NCBI RefSeq assembly: GCF_000445475.1
Contig: NZ_AUPZ01000002.1
Span: 62,001-126,000, forward strand
DNA length: 64,000 nt
Origin: Sulfurimonas hongkongensis
GTDB taxonomy: Bacteria; Campylobacterota; Campylobacteria; Campylobacterales; Sulfurimonadaceae
Direction of reading: 5' to 3'
In this document: one piece after another, positions 1 through 7,244 of the stretch
Layout: every line of letters starts with the position of its first letter
Numbering within the stretch: position 1 is the stretch's first letter
Program-made: the position numbers and the translations under genes
The notes under the pieces: generated by a model
What the model was told of the DNA's origin: nothing
Databases searched by the model: none
Seen by the model: the letters and a program-made list of their open reading frames with translations, nothing else

Positions 1-1
1 A

Positions 2-1663
2 AAACAGATAAGTAGCCTCTACTCCTACTTTGATAAAGCTATAAAAATAAACAACTATAGAGGCAGTTTTAATGCTGTTTTCCCTCTTAAAGTAAACCAG
101 TTTCCTCATGCTATAGAGGCTATTACAGAGCAAGGAGGGAGATTTAACTATGGGCTTGAGGCAGGTTCAAAAGCAGAGCTAATCCTTGCCATGAGTAAAA
201 CTCCACTTGGAGCTTACATAACAGTAAATGGCTTTAAAGATAAGGAGATGATAACTCTAGGATTTATTGCAGCTCAAAGTGGACACAATATCACTCTAAC
301 TATCGAAGGTTTAGGAGAGCTGGAGACCATCATAGAAGTGGCACAGGAGTGCAATTTAAAGGTTCCTGACATTGGTATAAGAGTAAGACTTCATAGTGCG
401 GGAAGTGGCATCTGGGCAAAAAGTGGTGGAATGGATGCTAAGTTTGGACTCACTTCTACAGAGATTATAGAGGCTATTAAACTCTTAAATGAAGCAGATT
501 TATTAAAACATCTAAGTATGGTTCATTTTCATTTAGGCTCTCAAATGTCAGATATAGCTCCTCTTAAAAAAGCACTAAGAGAGGCTGGAAATATCTATGC
601 TGAACTTAGAAAGATGGGTGCAGACTCACTTGATAATATAAATATTGGCGGAGGTTTAGCCGTAGAGTATGACCAACATACCAAATCAAAAGCTAGAAAC
701 TACTCAATAGATGAATTTACAAGCTCAGTTGTCTTCTCGCTTGGTCAAGTAATGGATGCTAAAAATGTAAAACATCCAAATATTTTTACAGAATCAGGTA
801 GATTTATAGTAGCATCGCATGCAGTTCTTGTCACTCCAGTACTAGAGCTTTTTACGCATGACTATCAAAAAAAACTCTTAAACTTTAAACCTGTAAATCC
901 ACCTCTTCTTGATGAGCTAATAGAGCTAAATAATCTTCTTAGCAATCAAAACTGTATAGAGTATCTTCACGATGCACTAGATCATATGGAGTCACTACTT
1001 ACTCTTTTTGATTTAGGCTATATCGATCTTCAAGACAGATCAAACGCAGAGATTTTAGTTCACAACATTATAAAAAGAGCCTTGTATCTAAAGTCAGCAG
1101 ACCCAACAGATGAGTTAGAGCAACTTCAGGTAAAGCTACAAGAGAGATATCTTATAAATGCCTCTATCTTTCAAAGTTTGCCAGATTACTGGGGTCTAAA
1201 TCAACACTTCCCAGTTATGCCACTACACTACCTAAACACAACACCACTAAGAGCCGCGTCTCTATGGGATATAACTTGTGATAGTGATGGAGAGATAGGT
1301 TTTGATCCTGATAAACCTCTCTATTTACATGATATTGATCTTGATGAAGAGGATTATTTTTTAGGCTTCTTTAACGTTGGAGCTTATCAAGAAACACTTG
1401 GAATGAACCACAATCTTTTTACGCATCCTAGTGAATATACTATTGAAATAGATGAAGATGGACACAAAATCACAAACGAAGTTGAATCAAAAAACATTTT
1501 AGAGATATTAGAATCACTCGGTTATAGTAAAGATGATATTTTAGATAAACTTAAAGGTGATTTGATAAAAAGTGACTTTATTTCGAAGCAAGAAAAAAAT
1601 GATACACTTGCAAAACTTGAAACTTTTGTAAATCAAAATGGTTATCTACGAACTACAAACTAA
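2..1663 (+). CDS. speA: Biosynthetic arginine decarboxylase, 5' end outside window
   Basis: PLP enzyme of the SpeA type that turns arginine into agmatine, the first step of one route to putrescine and other polyamines. The frame is open from base 2, so the gene enters from the left; the ATG at 191 is internal. The motif PLKVNQ carries the PLP-binding lysine, encoded at 89-91, and is followed by the glycine-rich barrel segment GLEAGSKAEL and by VHFHLGSQ and NIGGGLAVEY. About 553 residues are present, so roughly 60 to 100 N-terminal residues are missing compared with known SpeA proteins. The stop at 1661-1663 is 8 bases before cysE, suggesting cotranscription. Identity is strong; only the N-terminus cannot be judged. 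Confidence 0.93.
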   Translation, partial: KQISSLYSYFDKAIKINNYRGSFNAVFPLKVNQFPHAIEAITEQGGRFNYGLEAGSKAELILAMSKTPLGAYITVNGFKDKEMITLGFIAAQSGHNITLTIEGLGELETIIEVAQECNLKVPDIGIRVRLHSAGSGIWAKSGGMDAKFGLTSTEIIEAIKLLNEADLLKHLSMVHFHLGSQMSDIAPLKKALREAGNIYAELRKMGADSLDNINIGGGLAVEYDQHTKSKARNYSIDEFTSSVVFSLGQVMDAKNVKHPNIFTESGRFIVASHAVLVTPVLELFTHDYQKKLLNFKPVNPPLLDELIELNNLLSNQNCIEYLHDALDHMESLLTLFDLGYIDLQDRSNAEILVHNIIKRALYLKSADPTDELEQLQVKLQERYLINASIFQSLPDYWGLNQHFPVMPLHYLNTTPLRAASLWDITCDSDGEIGFDPDKPLYLHDIDLDEEDYFLGFFNVGAYQETLGMNHNLFTHPSEYTIEIDEDGHKITNEVESKNILEILESLGYSKDDILDKLKGDLIKSDFISKQEKNDTLAKLETFVNQNGYLRTTN

Positions 1664-1671
1664 GGTTAATT

Positions 1672-2373
1672 ATGGGATTATTTGGCGAAATTAAAGAAGA
1701 TTTTTTGAATGTTTATAGAAATGATCCTGCTTTTAACTCTAAACTAGATTTTATCTTTAATTATCCTGGCATTTGGGCAATAGCGTGGTACAGAATAGCA
1801 CACAGACTCTATAATGCAAACTATAAAAGACTCTCTAGAATGATTATGGGTGTAAATCATATAATAACCAACATAGATATACACCCAGCTGCAACTATTG
1901 GACCTAGAGTTTTTATAGATCATGGAACTGGTGTTGTTATAGGAGAGACTAGTGTTATAGAGAGTGATGTTTTGATATATCAGGGAGTAACCCTAGGTGG
2001 TGTCTCTTTAGTTCAAGGAAAGCGACATCCCACTATTAAAAAAGGTGTAGTTATCGGCGCTGGAGCCAAGATATTAGGTAATATTACTATCGGAGAGTAT
2101 TCAAAAATAGGTGCTAACTCTGTGGTCGTTAGAGAGGTTCCTGATTGCTCTACTGCTATTGGTATCCCTGCTCATGTTATTCAAAAAGGAAGATGTAAAG
2201 ATCCATTTATGCATAACTTGCTTCCAGATATCAACAAAGAGATGTTTGAGTATCTTCTAAAGAGAGTTGCTATACTAGAACATATCTTAGTTGTTGACAA
2301 TAAAAATGTTCTAGAAGAAGATTTAGAACTAGAAAATATCTACGAATCCTTTATAAAAGCTATGAAAAACTAA
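1672..2373 (+). CDS. cysE: Serine O-acetyltransferase
   Basis: Acetylates L-serine with acetyl-CoA to O-acetylserine, the precursor for cysteine synthesis in the cytoplasm. The 233-residue protein has an N-terminal helical part ending in AWYRIAHRLYNANYKRL and then a left-handed beta-helix of hexapeptide repeats with IDIHPAATIG, IDHGTGVVIGET and YQGVTLGGV, which carry the family's active-site His and Asp. This is the shorter, bacterial EpsC-like form rather than the 270-residue enterobacterial form. AAGG lies just before the ATG at 1672. It follows speA by 8 bases. A long acidic C-terminal tail after about residue 190 is where cysteine feedback would be expected in this family. Confidence 0.92.
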   Translation: MGLFGEIKEDFLNVYRNDPAFNSKLDFIFNYPGIWAIAWYRIAHRLYNANYKRLSRMIMGVNHIITNIDIHPAATIGPRVFIDHGTGVVIGETSVIESDVLIYQGVTLGGVSLVQGKRHPTIKKGVVIGAGAKILGNITIGEYSKIGANSVVVREVPDCSTAIGIPAHVIQKGRCKDPFMHNLLPDINKEMFEYLLKRVAILEHILVVDNKNVLEEDLELENIYESFIKAMKN

Positions 2374-2395
2374 GCTATATATATTATATTTTTAG

Positions 2396-2401
2396 TATAA
2401 T
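2396..2401 (+). promoter_or_regulatory. -10 box of the aminotransferase gene
   Basis: TATAAT in a very AT-rich stretch between cysE and the aminotransferase start at 2434. It would put transcription start near 2408 and leave a leader of about 26 bases. No -35 box is visible, as usual in this phylum. Confidence 0.5.
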
Positions 2402-2433
2402 TGCATCAATATTTTATTGCAAGGAATGCACTT

Positions 2434-3603
2434 ATGCTAACTGACCGCGTCAACACACTTTCTGAATCTATTACTATTGCTATTACTACCTTAGCACAAG
2501 AGTTAAAAGCCCAGGGGAAAGATATCCTTAGCTTTTCTGCTGGAGAGCCTGATTTTAATACACCTAAAGTTATCAACGATGCTGCAATTGCCGCAATAAA
2601 TGAAGGTTTTACAAAATATACTGCTGTTGATGGTATAGTTGAGTTAAGACAAGCGATAGCTAATAAGTTAAAAAAAGACAATAATCTTACATACGCACCA
2701 AACCAAATTATCACAAGCAATGGTGCTAAACACTCTCTTTTTAACCTCTTTAGTGCAACCATACAAAAAGGCGATGAAGTTATTATCCCTGCACCTTATT
2801 GGGTTACTTATCCTGAATTGGTTAAGTATTGCGGTGGGGATGTAGTTGAGATAGAGACTAGTGATGAAACATCTTTTAAAATAACTCCAGAGCAACTCAG
2901 CGCTGCTATTACTTCAAAAACAAAGATATTAGTATTAACTACTCCATCAAACCCTACTGGCTCCATCTACTCAAAAGATGAACTTATAGCTTTAGGTAAG
3001 GTCTTAGAAGGTACTGATATCATAGTTGCTTCTGATGAGATGTATGAAAAACTCACCTTTGATGGTACCTTTACATCTTGTGCGGCTGTTAGTGAGGATA
3101 TGTTTAAAAGAACTGTAACCATTAACGGACTAAGCAAGTCAGTAGCAATGACTGGTTGGAGATTTGGTTATATGGCTGCACATGATACTGAGCTTATAAA
3201 AGCTACTAAAAAGTTACAAAGTCAAAGTACGTCAAACATCAATACTATAACTCAAAAAGCCGCTATTGCAGGTCTTGATGGAAGTGCTGATGCAGACATT
3301 GAGATGATGAGATTAGAGTTCATTAAACGAAGAGATGAAGCCTACGAGCTTATAAACAAGATAGATGGACTTAGTGTTGTAAAGCCTGATGGTGCATTTT
3401 ACTTGTTTGTCAATATCAAAGAGGTTAGCTCTGATTCACTTGCATTTTCAAAAGATTTGCTTGATAAAAAACTTGTAGCTGTAGTTCCAGGTATAGCTTT
3501 TGGAAGCGAGGGTTACTTTAGAATGAGCTTTGCAACTGATATAGGTACTATTCGTACAGGAATCTCTAGAATCGCAGAGTTTGTTAAAGAGTGCAGAAAA
3601 TAA
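2434..3603 (+). CDS. aspC: Aspartate-type aminotransferase (class I/II PLP)
   Basis: Class I aminotransferase that most likely transfers the amino group between glutamate and oxaloacetate to make aspartate. The start is taken at the ATG at 2434, which has AAGGA six bases upstream; a TTG at 2401 in the same frame overlaps the -10 box and is unlikely. The protein is then 389 residues. It shows SAGEPDFNTP near the N-terminus, the cofactor-binding ASDEMYEKLTFDG, and the PLP lysine K235 in NGLSKSVAMTGWRFGY. The C-terminal RMSFATD holds the carboxylate-binding arginine. Substrate range cannot be fixed from sequence; members of subgroup I-gamma can also use prephenate. Confidence 0.88.
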   Translation: MLTDRVNTLSESITIAITTLAQELKAQGKDILSFSAGEPDFNTPKVINDAAIAAINEGFTKYTAVDGIVELRQAIANKLKKDNNLTYAPNQIITSNGAKHSLFNLFSATIQKGDEVIIPAPYWVTYPELVKYCGGDVVEIETSDETSFKITPEQLSAAITSKTKILVLTTPSNPTGSIYSKDELIALGKVLEGTDIIVASDEMYEKLTFDGTFTSCAAVSEDMFKRTVTINGLSKSVAMTGWRFGYMAAHDTELIKATKKLQSQSTSNINTITQKAAIAGLDGSADADIEMMRLEFIKRRDEAYELINKIDGLSVVKPDGAFYLFVNIKEVSSDSLAFSKDLLDKKLVAVVPGIAFGSEGYFRMSFATDIGTIRTGISRIAEFVKECRK

Positions 3604-3615
3604 AAATTATCCACT

Positions 3616-3640
3616 AGTTCCAATGCTCTGCGTTGGAACT
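3616..3640. repeat. Intergenic hairpin element
   Basis: Arms at 3617-3626 (gttccaatgc) and 3630-3639 (gcgttggaac) pair except for one G-T position, around a 3-base loop, and extend by one more A-T pair. The stem stands 13 bases after the aminotransferase stop, but no T-run follows, so it is not a standard terminator. Further related fragments lie downstream: cgtggagcgtggaagcc near 3680 and cagagcatggga near 3740. Together they look like pieces of a palindromic 'ttccca-gctctgcg-tgggaa' type of interspersed repeat filling the gap 3604-3766. Confidence 0.55.
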
Positions 3641-3766
3641 CATATATATATCTTAGTTGTTGTACATATATAGGCTCACACGTGGAGCGTGGAAGCCAGA
3701 GTGATTAAAGCACTAGTCGAGAGTGAGTTGTTATATAGACAGAGCATGGGATTGAGTGAAAACTCT

Positions 3767-3970
3767 TTATTTTAGAGCTTTAAGTGCTTCTATAACTTCA
3801 TCTAAATTATCTAGTGGTATATGAACTTTCCACTCTGGAGCATCACTCTTCCCAGTTAAAGATATACCTATACTAGCTACTGTTTCACTATCTTCTCCAT
3901 ATGGCTCTTCTAGCTTAGTTATAGATATAACACCTTTTTTTGTTCCACTTAATTCTATTGTTTTTAACAT
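3767..3970 (-). CDS. Small conserved-looking protein of unknown function
   Basis: A 67-residue soluble, acidic protein that I do not recognise. It has no signal peptide, membrane segment, cysteine or obvious catalytic motif. The pattern suggests short beta strands (GVISITKLEEPYG, ETVASIGISLTG, EWKVHIPLD) followed by a C-terminal helix (LDEVIEALKAL). Its ATG at 3970 lies 20 bases after lpxD on the same strand, so it is probably the last gene of the ilvB-ilvN-lpxD transcript. The strand-then-helix layout faintly recalls PC4-like single-stranded DNA binding proteins, but this is too weak to name it. Confidence 0.7.
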   Translation of the reverse strand: MLKTIELSGTKKGVISITKLEEPYGEDSETVASIGISLTGKSDAPEWKVHIPLDNLDEVIEALKALK

Positions 3971-3990
3971 GATTTGAAATCCTTTAAAAG

Positions 3991-4941
3991 TTATTTTACT
4001 AGTTTAGCTAGTTTAGCCTGAAGTTTCAACCACAATCTATGTTCCATCAAAGGAAAACCAGCAAATGTCAAGCCGCTCTCTTTGATGCTTTTTGTAACCC
4101 CACTTCTTGCGGCCATAGTTGTAAATGCTGCAATCTCAAGATGCCCAGCTATTGCACTTTGTCCGCCCATTACAACATTTCTACCCATCTTAGTAGATCC
4201 TGCAATACCAGCTTGTGAGACTAAAACGCTATACTCACCTATCTCGCAGTTGTGACCGACTTGAACAAGGTTGTCAATCCTAACGCCTTTTTTTATAAGA
4301 GTAGTTCCAAAAGCAGCCCTATCTATCGCAGTAGAACTTCCAATTTCAACACTATCTTCTATAACTACATTTCCATTTTGATATATCTTTTTATGCTCAC
4401 CTAGCTTTGAAGTAGCAAAACCAAAACCATCACTTCCTATGGTTGTATTTGCATGTATAATACAATCACTTCCAACTTTACAATCTCTATAGATACAAAC
4501 ACTTGGATGAAGAGTAGTATTATCACCTATGGTAACATTTGCACCTATATATACATGAGCCATAATAGTACAGTTCTCACCAATAGTAGCACCTTTTGCT
4601 ATTTCAGCTTTAGGCGATACTTTACTACCCTCGCCTATCTTTGGCTCTGGAAGTGTTTCATCTTCTATACTAGGAGCAAAATACTTTGAAAGTTTTGCCA
4701 TCTCCCAATAAGGAGATTCTACTACCAAAGCTATAGAGTTCTCTGGTACAAACTCTTTTGTGTTAGCATCAACTATTATAGCCCTCGCTTTTGAGTCTTT
4801 TATATCATTTATATACTTTGAGTTTGACACAAAAGAGAGTTCTGTTTTTGAGGCAGATTTGAGAGTGTTTATGCCTGTAATTTCAAAGTCTTCTTGGTTA
4901 AAATCAACTCCAATGATGGTAGCTATTTCTGATATCTTCAT
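3991..4941 (-). CDS. lpxD: UDP-3-O-acylglucosamine N-acyltransferase
   Basis: Third enzyme of lipid A synthesis: adds the second 3-hydroxyacyl chain, from acyl-ACP, to UDP-3-O-acylglucosamine. The 316-residue protein has the LpxD N-terminal uridine-binding domain (about 1-95), then a long run of hexapeptide repeats from about residue 100 to 255, and a C-terminal helix. The catalytic histidine lies in VQVGHNCEIG. Length fits Campylobacterota LpxD, slightly shorter than the 341-residue E. coli protein. It sits 44 bases downstream of ilvN on the same strand. Coupling of lipid A and branched-chain amino acid genes has no obvious functional reason and probably reflects shared housekeeping expression. 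Confidence 0.93.
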   Translation of the reverse strand: MKISEIATIIGVDFNQEDFEITGINTLKSASKTELSFVSNSKYINDIKDSKARAIIVDANTKEFVPENSIALVVESPYWEMAKLSKYFAPSIEDETLPEPKIGEGSKVSPKAEIAKGATIGENCTIMAHVYIGANVTIGDNTTLHPSVCIYRDCKVGSDCIIHANTTIGSDGFGFATSKLGEHKKIYQNGNVVIEDSVEIGSSTAIDRAAFGTTLIKKGVRIDNLVQVGHNCEIGEYSVLVSQAGIAGSTKMGRNVVMGGQSAIAGHLEIAAFTTMAARSGVTKSIKESGLTFAGFPLMEHRLWLKLQAKLAKLVK

Positions 4942-4985
4942 CTATATCCTTTTAGGCAATATACTACCTTACTAAAGATCATCTA

Positions 4986-5462
4986 CTATCTCTCAAGTGC
5001 AACAGCACCGCTTCTTACTATCTCTTTAGGATTATATCTTTTTATCATCTTTAAGAAGTTATCTACTCTTTTTGGATCATCTGCTATCATTGCAATAAAG
5101 ATATTTTCTCCAACATTTACAATATTACCGTTATAAGCCTGACACAAAGCAGTTATATCGCTAATACTTTCAGTTATAGGAAACTTTATAAGAGCCATCT
5201 CTTTTTCAACCAAATCAGCATGCTCATAAACCTTTAAAACAGGAACTAGCTTGTGAAGCTGCTTAGTAATCTGCTCTATAACTCTAACTGAGCCAGAAGT
5301 TACTATAGTTAGTCTTGAGTATTTGCTCTCAGGAATCGGAGCTACTGTTAGTGAAGTGATGTTATACCCGCGACCAGAAAAAAGATCTGTGATACGAGAT
5401 AAAACACTCGCTTCATTGACAACGATAACTGAAACTACTCTTCTTTCACTATTTTCAGTCAT
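4986..5462 (-). CDS. ilvN: Acetolactate synthase small subunit
   Basis: Regulatory subunit of acetohydroxyacid synthase. The 158-residue protein has an N-terminal ACT domain (VSVIVVNEASVLSRITDLFS, then GRGYNITSLTV) that in this family binds valine for feedback inhibition, and a C-terminal ALS_ss_C domain of about 80 residues. The ATG at 5462 overlaps the ilvB stop by one base (TAATG), so translation is likely coupled and the two subunits are made in step. Confidence 0.93.
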   Translation of the reverse strand: MTENSERRVVSVIVVNEASVLSRITDLFSGRGYNITSLTVAPIPESKYSRLTIVTSGSVRVIEQITKQLHKLVPVLKVYEHADLVEKEMALIKFPITESISDITALCQAYNGNIVNVGENIFIAMIADDPKRVDNFLKMIKRYNPKEIVRSGAVALER

Positions 5463-7156
5463 TATTTCTCCTTTCTCTCTAATAACATCATGTTAAAGAG
5501 GCTTCCACCTGATGGGACCATCGGCATAACATTCTCTAACCTCTCAACTACAACATCGATAAAAGCAACGATGTTCTTCTCTATCGCATCCTTTAGTGCT
5601 GCATCAAACTCCTCTTTTGTTGTAACTCTATAACCTACCCCACCAAAAGCCTCTGCTAAGAGGACAAAATCAGGCTGAACGCTTAGGTCTGTTTCACTAT
5701 GCCTTTTATCATAAAATAGTGTCTGCCATTGTCGAACCATTCCTAGATAGTTGTTATTTAGGATGATGTTTATAACTGGAAGCTTTTGCTCAACCGCAGT
5801 CATTAACTCTTGGCAGTTCATAAGGATAGAGCCATCTCCAGTAAAGTTTATACTAATTTTATCAGGAGATGCAGCTTTAACGCCCATTGCAGCTGGAAAA
5901 CCAAAGCCCATAGTTCCAAGTCCACCAGAACTTATAAACTGTCTAGGACGACTAAAAGGGTAAAACTGTGCAGTCCACATCTGATGCTGACCAACATCTG
6001 TTGAAATATTTGCATCATCTCCCAGTAACTCGCCTACTCTCTCTACAACCCATTGTGGTTTTATTCTATCTGTGTCTTCATGATAGACAAGAGGATGAAG
6101 TTCGGCAAAGTTTGCTACAGTCTCTCTCCACGGCTCATATTTATTAGAGTTGATGGATGTAGAGAGTTCAAGCATCTCTTTTACAACATTTTTAACATCT
6201 CCAACTATTGGGTAGTCAGCATTTACAAGTTTTGAGATAGATGCAGGATCTATATCAACATGGATAACACTTGCATTTTTTGCAAATTCAGATAGCTTAC
6301 CAGTTACACGGTCATCAAATCTCGCCCCTAGACCTATAACTAAGTCAGTCTCACTCATTGCCATATTTGATGCGTAAGAACCATGCATTCCAAGCATTCC
6401 AACTAAGAGTTTATCATCATGAGATAAAACACCTCTAGCCATAAATGTCTCAACAGCAGGTATCCCAGTCTTCTTTATAAGCTCTCTTACTTCGTAACCA
6501 GCATTTGCATTTATTACCCCACCACCAATATAAAATAGTGGTCTTTTTGCTTTAGCAATTGCCGCTATCGCTTTTTTGATTTGACGAGGATTACCTTTGA
6601 CATTTGGTTTATAAGTCTCAAGACCAAGCTCTATAGAATAATCAAACTCTGCAATCTCAGCGGTCACATCTTTTGGAATATCTACGTGAACAGGACCAGG
6701 ACGACCAGATGCTGCAATATGAAACGCTTCTTTTAAAACACGAGGTAGATCACTTGCATTTGTTACAAGGTAGTTGTGTTTAGTACATGAACGACTTATA
6801 CCAACTGCATCTATCTCTTGAAATGCGTCAGTGCCGATAAGACTCATAGGAACTTGCCCACTTATAACAACTAATGGAATAGAATCCATATAAGCATCAG
6901 CTAAACCAGTCACAGCATTTGTAAAACCAGGACCACTCGTAATCATAGCTACACCGACTTTTCCACTCGCTTTTGAGTAGCCCTCAGCAGCATGAACTGC
7001 TGCTTGTTCGTGTCTTGTCAAAATATGTTTAAAATTGTCTTGTTTATAAATCTCGTCGTAAACATTCATAATCGCTCCACCAGGGTAGCCAAAAACTGTG
7101 TCTACACCCTCTGCGATTAATGCTTCAATGACCATTTGTGCGCCACTAATCTGCAT
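5462..7156 (-). CDS. ilvB: Acetolactate synthase large subunit
   Basis: Catalytic, thiamine-diphosphate and FAD dependent subunit that condenses two pyruvates to acetolactate, or pyruvate with 2-oxobutyrate on the isoleucine route. The 564-residue protein shows the TPP glutamate segment FGYPGGAIMNVYDE with the following RHEQAAVHAAEGY, the central domain (LVIGLGARFDDRVTGK), and the TPP/Mg motif NFTGDGSILMNCQEL followed by NNNYLGMVRQWQ. Length is normal. It starts the operon ilvB-ilvN-lpxD-small gene. RBS AAGGAG lies before the ATG. With ilvA close by on the same strand, this covers the first two steps towards isoleucine. Confidence 0.95.
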   Translation of the reverse strand: MQISGAQMVIEALIAEGVDTVFGYPGGAIMNVYDEIYKQDNFKHILTRHEQAAVHAAEGYSKASGKVGVAMITSGPGFTNAVTGLADAYMDSIPLVVISGQVPMSLIGTDAFQEIDAVGISRSCTKHNYLVTNASDLPRVLKEAFHIAASGRPGPVHVDIPKDVTAEIAEFDYSIELGLETYKPNVKGNPRQIKKAIAAIAKAKRPLFYIGGGVINANAGYEVRELIKKTGIPAVETFMARGVLSHDDKLLVGMLGMHGSYASNMAMSETDLVIGLGARFDDRVTGKLSEFAKNASVIHVDIDPASISKLVNADYPIVGDVKNVVKEMLELSTSINSNKYEPWRETVANFAELHPLVYHEDTDRIKPQWVVERVGELLGDDANISTDVGQHQMWTAQFYPFSRPRQFISSGGLGTMGFGFPAAMGVKAASPDKISINFTGDGSILMNCQELMTAVEQKLPVINIILNNNYLGMVRQWQTLFYDKRHSETDLSVQPDFVLLAEAFGGVGYRVTTKEEFDAALKDAIEKNIVAFIDVVVERLENVMPMVPSGGSLFNMMLLERKEK

Positions 7157-7184
7157 AAACGACTCCTTATTAAAAAATTCGCCA

Positions 7185-7190
7185 ATTATA
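7185..7190 (-). promoter_or_regulatory. -10 box of the ilvB operon
   Basis: On the minus strand this reads TATAAT, about 29 bases before the ilvB ATG, giving a leader of about 22 bases. The leader is too short for an attenuator leader peptide, so attenuation is not supported here. Confidence 0.5.
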
Positions 7191-7244
7191 TGAAAATAGA
7201 ACTATAATAGAGGTTAAAAAGTCTAAAAATTTTGTGATTTAAAT

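Noticed and set aside
191-193. ATG at 191 as the start of speA
   Set aside because: The same frame is open to base 2 and the upstream codons carry the PLP lysine motif, so this ATG is internal.
7157-7244. Attenuator or leader peptide before ilvB
   Set aside because: The distance from the -10 box to the ATG leaves only about 22 bases of leader.
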